Shown: piece after piece, positions 10,701-17,532 of the stretch
How the letters are laid out: every line of letters starts with the position of its first letter
Numbering within the stretch: position 1 is the stretch's first letter
Assembly (NCBI GenBank): GCA_964398355.1
Contig: CAYNMM010000030.1
Coordinates: 1-64,000 of the forward strand
Direction of reading: 5' to 3'
Length of the DNA stretch: 64,000 nt
Source: WFZT01 sp964398355
GTDB taxonomy: Bacteria > Hydrothermota > Hydrothermia > B15-G9 > WFZT01
The notes under the pieces: generated by a model
Seen by the model: the letters and a program-made list of their open reading frames with translations, nothing else
The model's database searches: none
Told to the model about the DNA's origin: nothing
Position numbers and translations under genes: made by a program

Positions 10701-10744
10701 GGGAATTTAAGCTCTGAATCTTTAGGTAGCTCCTGCAAAGTCAT
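7718..10744 (-). CDS. addA: AddA-type UvrD-family helicase/nuclease
   Basis: Superfamily 1 helicase fused to a nuclease domain, the motor of an AddAB recombination machine. 1008 residues. Visible are Walker A ASAGSGKT (22-29), Walker B DEFQDTS, motif V STVHSAKGLEFD, motif VI AATRARSELYVY, and a C-terminal PD-(D/E)XK nuclease core with RIDRIVV and VEFKTG, so the nuclease looks intact. It is the first gene of the addA-addB-sbcD-sbcC operon. No Shine-Dalgarno sequence lies ahead of ATG 10744; a TATAAA sits four bases upstream but without a good -35 box, so the promoter is not settled. Confidence 0.88.
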   Translation of the reverse strand: MTLQELPKDSELKFPHIMQVHASAGSGKTYILSLRFLQFLLSDIIKDNSPGQILAITFTNAATEEMKRRILLFLKSIYLKSDKQLIDQIQRITTTKNLIQKAGKLVDHIISNYDEFRIKTIDSFVNLIIRASTYELGLPPEYEIVSNYTEIIDLAFSHLISRVAEDDGIKKVFFEFIDRSINDNFRPWDQARNLIQEFFEFENTYSMEIKTLPSGSLEKIVQELIDVIKEILANPVSISEKGQESLKLILRGDRNPENILKTFSKRKILKGIKDSKLRERLEKKLGELSISTMTHGIKNVFELYRLTREEVERLKRRNRLILLSELNLRINRFLEEASPTWIYYKLGESIRHYLIDEFQDTSELQWANIEPLIENALANGGSLFYVGDLKQLLYRYRGSSFRTFSFPPERFPGFTIYPLILRRNWRSRKNIVDYNNKVFRVENLKKLTEPAPDKGKRSAPLLDLDTFKRVKDVYKDSIQDPNKEDGGYIRVKVATGKNEKESFIEWLEEILPDLIERFGYSNIAILLRTNAHVEFVSKYLLMKGIPVISRANLDVRNHYVIRAIINLLEFLDFPPDNLSFAKFISSEPFEKLTHLEFEDWLLQKRELQENPLYREFRNDFPHIWEMYLDELFKSVGYLPPYDLLWQITEKLKLFENYTEAEAFIQKFMEITYNLEENGALSLKDILERIHNAPRDIFSLDTPENGDAVVVSTVHSAKGLEFDVVVTWPVRSKRRGRRSIKFYNRGDKSYVFKSEKIFTEFNKILDSIHKETIALETIDELNSLYVAATRARSELYVYFPQNNDFKRLFEEFPEYGEPVNSPAKSERRRKKRYSWAGYKLKNWYDHLANTITKPFELKEPVRRGDLIHRVLARIETLSFKPGELHFLTYMKEIVSTTIHELGFSSIDEDELLKSFETFFGDPVIQKFFSGGEIYTEKEIFSENGEHLRIDRIVVRDNRIEVVEFKTGEPEISKHKHQVLKYVRTIEKLHPDREVKGYIIYFDDVKVVEV

Positions 10745-10802
10745 GCTGTTTATAATGATAATGTTGAGGGGTGAATATTGGAATTGTTTTGGAGAGGGGG
10801 AT

Positions 10803-10835
10803 GGTGAGGGCGGCGCCTAAGGCGCCGCCCTCACC
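10803..10835. terminator. Perfect GC-rich hairpin after mdh
   Basis: A perfect 15-bp inverted repeat (10803-10817 and 10821-10835) with a TAA loop, built from GGTGAGGGCGGCGCC. It lies 10 bases past the mdh stop, between mdh and addA. It should form a very stable RNA hairpin, but there is no T-run on either strand, so it may stop polymerase by itself, need a factor, or protect the mRNA 3' end. One of four similar hairpins in the window. Confidence 0.6.
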
Positions 10836-10844
10836 TATTCATTC

Positions 10845-11789
10845 TCATGCAAATTTTTCAAAAAGTTTATCGACTTCCTCTTCAAGCTTTTTGACATGGT
10901 CCGCAGAAGTCTTCAGTGCAGCAAGCTCCTCATCCGTAAGCTTGAGCTCAAGAACTTTCTCTGCCCCACCTGCTCCAAGAACTACTGGAACTCCTATAAA
11001 TACATCCTTTATGCCATATTCACCATCAAGGTAAACTGATGTTGGGATGACCCTCTTCTTGTCTCTGATGATAGACTCAACCATGATAGCAACCGAGGCC
11101 CCCGGAGCATAGTAAGCACTTCCAGTCTTGAGAAGTGATACAATCTCTCCACCGCCTTTTCTTGTTCTCTCAACAAGCCTATCAATCGTTTCTTTATCCA
11201 ACAACTCTGTAATAGGGATTCCAGAAACAGATGCAAATCTTGGCAGAGGAACCATCAGGTCACCATGTGTTCCCATAACCATAGCCTGCACGTCTTCAGG
11301 TGAGACACCCAGTTCCATAGCGATGAATGCCCTGAATCTTGTTGCATCAAGGGCACCGGCCATTCCCATAACTCTGTTCCTCTCAAATCCAAGCACCTTA
11401 TAGGTTGTGTATACCATTGCATCAAGGGGATTTGTGACAACGATAACATAAGCATTAGGTGCATATTTTTTAATCTGTTCTGCTATTCCTTTGACAATGT
11501 TAAAGTTCTTTTCGAGAAGGTCTTCACGGCTCATTCCTGGCTTTCTTGGAAGTCCCGCTGTGATTATGACAACATCAGAATCTTTGATGTCTTCATAGTT
11601 GTTGGTTCCTTTAGCAAAATAGCTATAACCCAGAAGTGGAGCAGCCTCAGCCATATCAAGAGCTTTGCCCTGCGGCATTCCCTCTACGATATCGACAAGA
11701 ACAATGTCTCCAAGCTCCCTGGCGAGCATTTCTCTAACAGCCTGCTCCCCCACGTGACCTGCTCCTATCATTGAAATTTTCTTTCTCAT
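10845..11789 (-). CDS. mdh: Malate dehydrogenase (LDH-like type)
   Basis: Interconverts malate and oxaloacetate with NAD in the TCA cycle. 314 residues, typical. The Rossmann motif GAGHVGE is at 9-15. The substrate loop reads GLPRKPGMSREDLLEKN, and the catalytic histidine lies in MGTHGD. The pattern is that of the tetrameric LDH-like MDH group rather than lactate dehydrogenase. A GGAGG lies about 10 bases upstream of the ATG, and there is a good promoter at 11822-11850. Monocistronic, ended by the hairpin at 10803-10835. Confidence 0.95.
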   Translation of the reverse strand: MRKKISMIGAGHVGEQAVREMLARELGDIVLVDIVEGMPQGKALDMAEAAPLLGYSYFAKGTNNYEDIKDSDVVIITAGLPRKPGMSREDLLEKNFNIVKGIAEQIKKYAPNAYVIVVTNPLDAMVYTTYKVLGFERNRVMGMAGALDATRFRAFIAMELGVSPEDVQAMVMGTHGDLMVPLPRFASVSGIPITELLDKETIDRLVERTRKGGGEIVSLLKTGSAYYAPGASVAIMVESIIRDKKRVIPTSVYLDGEYGIKDVFIGVPVVLGAGGAEKVLELKLTDEELAALKTSADHVKKLEEEVDKLFEKFA

Positions 11790-11821
11790 TTCATTTTACC
11801 TCCATTTAAATTTTCAATTAT

Positions 11822-11850
11822 ATTTTATTCCATTAAGCGAATATGTTCAA
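11822..11850 (-). promoter_or_regulatory. Promoter of mdh
   Basis: TTGAAC (11845-11850), 17-base spacer, TAAAAT (11822-11827) on the minus strand. The predicted transcript start near 11815 leaves a leader of about 25 bases that includes a GGAGG site. Confidence 0.65.
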
Positions 11851-11925
11851 CAAATTTAAAGTATTCGAAATACAAATCATGAAGGATTTTTTTAAGTTCT
11901 ACCTTGATTTCGGCAAGAGATTAAA

Positions 11926-12783
11926 TCAGTATCTCTCGACCGGATATCTCCAGTCCTTATCAAGGCACATCTTGGATAAGCGTGTTATTGTTGGTGGTTT
12001 CCTTTTATGCTCAGAACGAATTATTCTTCGATAAATGTCTTCAACGGATTCAATATCCAGACCGAGAATTTCAGATGTTTCACGTACAGATAGTTCAAGT
12101 TCAACAAGAGCGTAAAGGACCCTGTCTATTTCATAGTATGTGTGTCCAAGCTCTTCCTCATCCGTCTGCCCCTTCCATAGTCCTGCAGACGGTTTTTTTC
12201 TTATTATTTCGGTCGGAATCCCTATATACTCTGCGAGTTGCCAGACCTGAGTTTTATAAAGGTCACCTATTGGATAGATGTCGGCAGCCATGTCACCGAA
12301 CTTGGTCCCATAGCCAAGGAGTAATTCTGTCTTATTTGATGTTCCAAGTACTATTTTACCTTCGTAATTAGCGTACATGTAGTTTATTATCATCCTGATT
12401 CTCGGCTTCACATTCGCGATCGTTAATTTTGTCCTGAAATCATTTAAATCCTGTGAAGGTAGCATTTTTGTAAACCATTTAACGGCTTCATTAATAGAGA
12501 TGTATCTGTAGTTGATACCCCTTGATCTCACAAGATTTAAAGCATCTTCGATATCGTTCTCAGGGGATATTCCTTCTTCAGGCATAATTATTGCGGTTAA
12601 ATCGTCTCCCAGTACCTCATGGGCAAGTGCCACGACAAGAGAAGAATCTATTCCACCAGAAAGGGCTACAACACCTCCATTCGCTCCAATCTTTGAGATA
12701 CGAGTTAAAATTGATTTTTGAATAATCTTTTTAAAGATTGATAACTCTTCTTGATTTAATCTAATATCTATTTCCTGGTTCAT
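11926..12783 (-). CDS. nadE: NAD synthetase, ATP-pyrophosphatase subunit
   Basis: Amidates nicotinate adenine dinucleotide (NaAD) to NAD. 285 residues. The PP-loop SGGIDSS is at 42-48; PEEGISPEN, GTSNKTELLLGYGTKFGDMA and the C-terminal KPSAGLWKGQTDEEELG are family signatures. It lacks the nitrilase-type glutaminase domain of glutamine-dependent enzymes. That domain is encoded separately just upstream (12780-13613) with a four-base start/stop overlap, so the two products probably form a two-subunit glutamine-dependent enzyme. Confidence 0.93.
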   Translation of the reverse strand: MNQEIDIRLNQEELSIFKKIIQKSILTRISKIGANGGVVALSGGIDSSLVVALAHEVLGDDLTAIIMPEEGISPENDIEDALNLVRSRGINYRYISINEAVKWFTKMLPSQDLNDFRTKLTIANVKPRIRMIINYMYANYEGKIVLGTSNKTELLLGYGTKFGDMAADIYPIGDLYKTQVWQLAEYIGIPTEIIRKKPSAGLWKGQTDEEELGHTYYEIDRVLYALVELELSVRETSEILGLDIESVEDIYRRIIRSEHKRKPPTITRLSKMCLDKDWRYPVERY

Positions 12784-13613
12784 AATTGCATGTCCTCGTA
12801 GGCATTTAAAAGTTCTTCAAGGATCTCCCTTCGTACCTCTCTCACCCTAATGTCACGTCTCCTCAACCTTTTGGATTCTTCAAGATCTATTTCCACAACT
12901 TCAATGAGCTCTTCAAGTAGCGGTAATTCCCTGACAATTTTTCCTGAAGCGCTCAAAGCCATACTGCCCCCCCAGTAAGTAACACCATCCTGTATGCCTG
13001 ATTGATTTACAAAAACTGCTGGTAGAATATTGTCTCTAACTCTTTCACGTAGAAAGTCCTTCCATAAATTGTTTTTATCCCGGTCATAAGGAGAAGCCGA
13101 GAGTACAATCAGGATTTCAGCTCCACGGAAAGTTACGGCTCTCGAGGGCTCAGGAAACCACACATCTTCACATATCAAGACACCAAGAATACCGTGTGGT
13201 GTCCTGAAGACAGGTAGTTTACTCCCTGGCTTAAAATATCGTTTTTCATCAAAAAGACGGTAATTCACAAGCTGTACCTTGTGATATTTTCCAATTATTT
13301 CGCCATTTACGATTATCGCTGCTGCGTTATAGAAAAACCCCCTTTCATCCCGGTCGACAAAACCGATGACGCCGGTTATGCCCGCTTCCTCCAGTGAAAT
13401 ACGGATTTCTTCAAGGGCATCGAGATTCTCATTAACTTTGTCAAGATAAATATCACCAGACCCGAAACCAATGGTTGATAGCTCTGGTGTAACAATAATG
13501 TCCGCATCGAGCTCTTTAGCCTTAAAAATTCCCTCAATAATCTTCTTCTTGTTCCCCTGTACGTCCCCTAATTTCGTTTCGATCTGAGCAAGTGCAATTC
13601 TCAACTTTTTCAT
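12780..13613 (-). CDS. Nitrilase-family amidase, likely glutaminase subunit of NAD synthetase
   Basis: Carbon-nitrogen hydrolase of 277 residues with the catalytic triad E44 (TPELS), K112 (YHKVQLV) and C148 (LICEDVWFPE). The CEDVWFPEP stretch and overall layout match the N-terminal glutaminase domain of glutamine-dependent NAD synthetases. Its stop overlaps the start of nadE. I infer that it feeds ammonia from glutamine to NadE; a free omega-amidase role is possible but less likely given the coupling. It follows the PASTA gene by one base. Confidence 0.82.
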   Translation of the reverse strand: MKKLRIALAQIETKLGDVQGNKKKIIEGIFKAKELDADIIVTPELSTIGFGSGDIYLDKVNENLDALEEIRISLEEAGITGVIGFVDRDERGFFYNAAAIIVNGEIIGKYHKVQLVNYRLFDEKRYFKPGSKLPVFRTPHGILGVLICEDVWFPEPSRAVTFRGAEILIVLSASPYDRDKNNLWKDFLRERVRDNILPAVFVNQSGIQDGVTYWGGSMALSASGKIVRELPLLEELIEVVEIDLEESKRLRRRDIRVREVRREILEELLNAYEDMQL

Positions 13614-13614
13614 A

Positions 13615-13926
13615 TTATTCCGCCAGTGTTAATTCCACCCTTCTTCCAATTTTTACAATTTTGCCCGGTAAAGGGTACTGTTCCACTACCGTTTGAGGGG
13701 GAGCGGGATAAGTTTTGTATCCCTTTATTACGGGAATAAGTCCTGATTTCACAAGGGTCTTATTCGCCTTTGACAGTGTAAAGCCACGCACGTCAGGAAC
13801 TTTTACCTCCTGTCCATGTTTTGTATATATTGGCATTATTACAATGTCTGCCACGAGAACAGTAGCCAGAGAAAGGACTCCAAAGGTTATAAGTGCAATT
13901 AGAATTATCTTTAAATATCGCTTCAT
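13615..13926 (-). CDS. Membrane-anchored single PASTA-domain protein
   Basis: About 103 residues. One N-terminal transmembrane helix (residues 6-28) is followed by one PASTA domain (VKVPDVRGFTLSKANKTLVKSGL through VVEQYPLPGKIVKIGRRVELTL). PASTA domains bind peptidoglycan fragments and normally sit on Ser/Thr kinases or penicillin-binding proteins. Here there is no kinase or transpeptidase domain and none next door, so its role is unknown. A GTG lies one codon before the chosen ATG. There is no Shine-Dalgarno sequence; the -10 box ends seven bases before the ATG, so the message is probably leaderless. Confidence 0.75.
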   Translation of the reverse strand: MKRYLKIILIALITFGVLSLATVLVADIVIMPIYTKHGQEVKVPDVRGFTLSKANKTLVKSGLIPVIKGYKTYPAPPQTVVEQYPLPGKIVKIGRRVELTLAE

Positions 13927-13933
13927 CACATAA

Positions 13934-13961
13934 ATTTTAAACCATTAAAATAGCTTGTCAA
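13934..13961 (-). promoter_or_regulatory. Promoter of the PASTA-nitrilase-nadE unit
   Basis: TTGACA (13956-13961), 16-base spacer, TAAAAT (13934-13939), minus strand. The -35 box lies inside the last codons of menA. Seven bases separate the -10 box from the ATG at 13926, predicting a leaderless transcript. Confidence 0.65.
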
Positions 13962-14865
13962 TAATAAAGGATGCGGTTAAGAGCAGTCCAATATTTAGAT
14001 GTAACTTTATTGTATAAGCGTTCGCAGGTGTAAGCAGTTTAAAATTGTTGTAGTTCGTTTCAACGATTTTTACCGTTTTTATTGCAAGAGGTAATGTGAT
14101 AAAGACTATTCCAGACCAGATGGGCAATGCACCGACAATTATACCAAGGAGCGTAATAATGTATGTTGTGTAGAAGAGTACTGCATATATTCTGGCTGAT
14201 CGTTTCAAACCAAGTCGAACCACAAGATGATTCTTGCCGGCTAATTTATCAGCCTCACTATCCTGAAATTGATTGATCCAAAGTATCAATGTAACAAGTA
14301 TCGATACAGGTATTGATGCAAAAAATGGTTTCCAGGTGACAACCCCTGTCTGGACTACAAAGCCTCCAACCGTGATTAGAACGCCAAAATTCAGGCCAAC
14401 CAATATCTCCCCGATACCTTTGCCAGCAAGGAATACTGGCGTTGCTGTATAAAAATAGCCGGACAACAATCCAATAAAACCAAGAATTAAAATGATATAA
14501 CCATGTCTCATGAACAGGATAAAACCAACTATAAGAGCGATCACATAGGACACGATAAATATACGTTTAACCTCGACAGGATGAAGTAATCCATCCGGAA
14601 TCATTCTTGAACCACCTGTGAAAGGAAAGGCAAAGGTTTTATTATACCTGTCAGTACCATTTTTCCAGTCATAATAATCGTTCGATGTATTGGCACCTGC
14701 GTGGAGTGCCACAACACCGATCAAAGCGAGAATAAAATCAACAAGGGAAAATTTACCATACCATGACCAAGCCATGACTGTACCAAGAAGAAGAGGAACA
14801 ATGCTCGCAGTGAAAAATGGTGGTCTTGTGGCGAGTATATATAATTTGATTTTTCCCATACTCAT
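13945..14865 (-). CDS. menA: UbiA-family prenyltransferase, MenA type
   Basis: Integral membrane enzyme, about 306 residues and eight or nine hydrophobic segments, predicted to prenylate 1,4-dihydroxy-2-naphthoate in menaquinone synthesis. The first Asp-rich motif, NTSNDYYDWKNGTDR, has the NDYxD...GxD form typical of MenA. The second is QFQDSEADKLAGKNHLVVRLG. Its start overlaps the stop of the uracil-DNA glycosylase gene (ATGA). A menaquinone fits the NADH dehydrogenase genes at 36.9-43.5 kb. Other UbiA members cannot be excluded from sequence alone. Confidence 0.82.
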   Translation of the reverse strand: MSMGKIKLYILATRPPFFTASIVPLLLGTVMAWSWYGKFSLVDFILALIGVVALHAGANTSNDYYDWKNGTDRYNKTFAFPFTGGSRMIPDGLLHPVEVKRIFIVSYVIALIVGFILFMRHGYIILILGFIGLLSGYFYTATPVFLAGKGIGEILVGLNFGVLITVGGFVVQTGVVTWKPFFASIPVSILVTLILWINQFQDSEADKLAGKNHLVVRLGLKRSARIYAVLFYTTYIITLLGIIVGALPIWSGIVFITLPLAIKTVKIVETNYNNFKLLTPANAYTIKLHLNIGLLLTASFIIDKLF

Positions 14866-15536
14866 TGACTGACCCCAGTTTCGAGAAATTTTTTCAGTAC
14901 CCTGAAATCATTCTTTATTTCATGCATTCTTCCAGGGTTTCTCAGAATTGCTGCAGGATGATAGGTTACGAGCAATTTAGGGCCAAAAACAGATTCTATT
15001 ATCCTCCCCCTAAGTTTTGATAGTGGAATTCGATCTCTCCCTGACAAAAAGTACGCAGCAAACCTGCCAAGAGCAACAAGTATTTCAGGTTTGATGATTT
15101 TTATTTGTTTCACAAGATAAGGGCTACAGGCTTTTATTTCGGAGGGTAGTGGATCACGATTACCAGGTGGCCTGCATTTCAATACATTTGCAATGAAAAC
15201 ATCTTTTTCTCTATCAAGGTCAATTTCTCTTAAAAGTTGTGTTAAAAGTTTTCCAGCTCGACCGACGAATGGTAAACCTTCCCTGTCTTCATCTGCTCCA
15301 GGGGCTTCTCCAACAAACATTACCCTTGCATAAGGATTTCCCGATCCAAAAACATAGTTAGTTTTTTTTAGATGGAGCGGACATTTTGTACACTTATAGA
15401 CTTCTTCTCGAAGTTCATTCAACTTTTTTTCTATGGTATCCACCTTTTCTCTTTCCACAATTATTTCGTTAAACCCAAGAAATTCCTTTATGAAAAGGAG
15501 TGCCGAGAGGTTATTTTTGTCCAATTTTTTCGGCAA
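14862..15536 (-). CDS. Family 4 (Fe-S) uracil-DNA glycosylase
   Basis: Removes uracil from DNA in base excision repair. 224 residues. Four cluster cysteines are visible: CTKC, the C of LKCRPPGNRDPLP and the C of KACSPYL. The active-site motif GEAPGADEDREGLPFVGRAG and the second motif HPAAILR are intact. This iron-sulfur family is widespread in thermophiles and archaea, and in many bacteria. It overlaps coaBC by 26 bases on one side and menA by four on the other, so it is co-transcribed. Confidence 0.92.
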   Translation of the reverse strand: MPKKLDKNNLSALLFIKEFLGFNEIIVEREKVDTIEKKLNELREEVYKCTKCPLHLKKTNYVFGSGNPYARVMFVGEAPGADEDREGLPFVGRAGKLLTQLLREIDLDREKDVFIANVLKCRPPGNRDPLPSEIKACSPYLVKQIKIIKPEILVALGRFAAYFLSGRDRIPLSKLRGRIIESVFGPKLLVTYHPAAILRNPGRMHEIKNDFRVLKKFLETGVSQ

Positions 15537-16689
15537 TTTTATCGAAAAGAATTATTGAAAGTTCCGATTTAGTGAGAGTTTCAATAGGTATCTTTTCTCC
15601 TTCTCGTGTCAGAATATAGCCTGAGATGAAGTCGTTGCCCATTGCAGTGGAATAATTTGCAACGATCATATCCACTCCCTTTTCCTCCATCTTTTTCCGG
15701 GCGTTTTCAAGAAGATTTTTCGACTCGAGAGCGAATCCAACAAATACCTGATGAGGCTTCTTTGTCTTACTCAAATTTTTAAGAATGTCCTCTGTCGGTT
15801 CAAATTCAATAACAAGATTTCCGCCACGCTTAACTTTCCCTTCCCTTCTCCCTACAGGTTTAAAATCACTAACTGCAGCGGCCATTATTAAAATATCAGC
15901 ATCGGGAACAATTTCCTGCAAGGTCATAGAGAGAGAGTCGACGCTTTTTGCGTAAAAAATTTCATCGTAATAAAGGGGCTGAACTTCCACCCGACCAACT
16001 ACAGCAATTACATGAGCACCTAATTCTTTGGCACGTCTTGACAGAGAAATTCCCATTTTACCACTGGATTTATTCGTTATAACTCTAACATCATCTATTT
16101 CTTCTTCTGTACCTCCATAGGTGATTATCACTTTCTTTCCTCGTAAAATCCTCTCAGTATTTCCAATCTGGATAGCCCTTTCAATAATATCTTCGGGTTC
16201 TGCCATTCGTCCGATACCCCTGTCGCCAGAGGAAAGTTCTCCCTCGTAAGGGCCAATGAATTCATAGCCAAAAATTTTCAATCGTTTAACATTGTCCTGG
16301 AGTACACGGCTATTCCACATTTCGGTATGCATTGCGGGGGCAAGGAGTACAGGTCTATCAATGGCTGCAATGGTAGATGTTAACAGATCATCTGCGAGTC
16401 CGTGTGCCAGTTTACCCAGAAAATGCATTGTGGCAGGAGCTACTACAACCACATCAGGCCAGCGGGCAAGCTCAATATGAAGGGGGATTTTTTGATTGGG
16501 GATCCAGAAATCATCCTCGGTGAATACATCGTTAACCGTAAGATTAGATATAGAAAGTGAGGAGATAAAATTTTCTCCACCACGGGTAAGTATAGTTTTA
16601 ACCTCGTGCCCTGATTTTGTTAACAGCCTGGCAATAACTACACTTTTGTATGCCGCAATACTACCTGTTACGCCCAGAAGGACCTTCAC
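15511..16689 (-). CDS. coaBC: CoaBC, bifunctional coenzyme A biosynthesis protein
   Basis: Joins 4'-phosphopantothenate to cysteine and decarboxylates the product. 392 residues. The N-terminal flavin-dependent decarboxylase half has GVTGSIAAYK, PAMHTEMW (usually PAMN) and a conserved GLADDLLTS. The C-terminal synthetase half has ITYGGTEEEIDDVRVITNKSSGKMG and AAVSDFKP...KVKRG. It starts with GTG at 16689 behind a GGTGGTGAT and overlaps rpoZ by 29 bases. The rpoZ-coaBC pair is a common bacterial arrangement. Confidence 0.94.
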   Translation of the reverse strand: MKVLLGVTGSIAAYKSVVIARLLTKSGHEVKTILTRGGENFISSLSISNLTVNDVFTEDDFWIPNQKIPLHIELARWPDVVVVAPATMHFLGKLAHGLADDLLTSTIAAIDRPVLLAPAMHTEMWNSRVLQDNVKRLKIFGYEFIGPYEGELSSGDRGIGRMAEPEDIIERAIQIGNTERILRGKKVIITYGGTEEEIDDVRVITNKSSGKMGISLSRRAKELGAHVIAVVGRVEVQPLYYDEIFYAKSVDSLSMTLQEIVPDADILIMAAAVSDFKPVGRREGKVKRGGNLVIEFEPTEDILKNLSKTKKPHQVFVGFALESKNLLENARKKMEEKGVDMIVANYSTAMGNDFISGYILTREGEKIPIETLTKSELSIILFDKIAEKIGQK

Positions 16690-16909
16690 TAATCACCACC
16701 TTTCTAACTTTGGTTTTCTTCACGTATCTCCATTTGATTTCTCCATTTATGAGTCTCTCAAGAGCCATAATAGTTGGTTTTAGCTTTAATTTTTCTCCCT
16801 TCTCGCGCGCCTCTCTGGCAATCTTTCGAGCCTCCTTTGAAGCTATTACAATTGCTTTGTATTTATTTGGCATCACTGTCCATAAATCATCTACCGTAAA
16901 TCTCTCCAT
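16661..16909 (-). CDS. rpoZ: RNA polymerase omega subunit
   Basis: Small subunit (82 residues) that helps assemble beta-prime into RNA polymerase. The conserved core NKYKAIVIASKEARKIAR matches the omega pattern, and the tail is basic. GGAGGTGA precedes the ATG. Position directly before coaBC supports the call, as this pairing is conserved in many bacteria. Confidence 0.85.
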   Translation of the reverse strand: MERFTVDDLWTVMPNKYKAIVIASKEARKIAREAREKGEKLKLKPTIMALERLINGEIKWRYVKKTKVRKVVISEGPSGRNR

Positions 16910-16932
16910 TTTAATTCACCTCCAGGGAGTTG

Positions 16933-16961
16933 ATTATAAAGTAATTTACACGTAGAATGAA
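16933..16961 (-). promoter_or_regulatory. Likely promoter of rpoZ-coaBC-udg-menA
   Basis: A perfect TATAAT at 16933-16938 (minus strand), 17 bases from a weak -35 TTCATT (16956-16961). About 17 bases separate the predicted start from the ATG, enough for the GGAGGTGA site. Confidence 0.45.
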
Positions 16962-17007
16962 CACCACTCACCCTCCTGCCCAATTTTTAGGCAATTGATG
17001 GAATCTA

Positions 17008-17244
17008 CTAAATTAACTTCTTTGCCTCTTCAGTGATTACATATTTTCCTTTCACAGGACTATCCACCAATCCCCGGTTTTTGAGACCCCTTAGCTTACC
17101 TGTTACTTTTGGTGTCGGTAAATCGGCCTTCTCTGCAATTTCTTTACAACCAGCTGGCTCATTAAATGTACTCAAGGCTTTGAGTATCCTTTTCTGTATT
17201 TCATCAAGAGCTTTGGGATCTTTTGTCTTCTTACGACAAGCCAT
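17008..17244 (-). CDS. Small winged-helix DNA-binding protein
   Basis: 78 residues, basic. DEIQKRILKALSTFNEPAGCKEIAEKADLPTPKVTGKLRGLKNRGLVDSPVKGKYVITEEAKKLI is a complete winged helix-turn-helix: recognition helix around TPKVTGKLRGLKNRGL and a wing at VKGKYVIT. Likely a transcription regulator; its target is unknown. An N-terminal Cys and single C37 are not enough for a metal site. GGAGGTG lies upstream of the ATG, with a promoter at 17277-17305. Confidence 0.75.
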   Translation of the reverse strand: MACRKKTKDPKALDEIQKRILKALSTFNEPAGCKEIAEKADLPTPKVTGKLRGLKNRGLVDSPVKGKYVITEEAKKLI

Positions 17245-17276
17245 CTCTTACACCTCCTTTTATCATTCTTCTGGTG

Positions 17277-17305
17277 ATATTAAGACATATAACCCAAACT
17301 TTCAA
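17277..17305 (-). promoter_or_regulatory. Promoter of the winged-helix gene
   Basis: TTGAAA (17300-17305), 17-base spacer, TAATAT (17277-17282) on the minus strand, followed by a leader of about 25 bases with AAAGGAGGTG. Confidence 0.6.
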
Positions 17306-17532
17306 GATAGCGACTAAATCCTGTCGCAATATGAAATGTTAATGGAGATAATAAAAAGAAACTCCCGTTTCCTGAAACACCAGGTAGGTTTATTCCCTCG
17401 AATGATGGCAAAAAATCCAATAAAGTGTTTTCCTACCGGGTAAAAAAGGAATTTAGGTGTGGTGAAAAATATCCACTACTACGTATTATCTCGTCCATGT
17501 CAACGAATAAATAGCAATTAAATTAAGAAAAA

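Noticed and set aside
17310..17470. A minus-strand reading frame that looks protein-like, starting MDEII and ending ESLGYMS, broken by one TAG.
   Set aside because: The end of the frame overlaps the -35/-10 boxes of the winged-helix gene and no family is recognised; a run of this length is expected by chance in AT-rich DNA.
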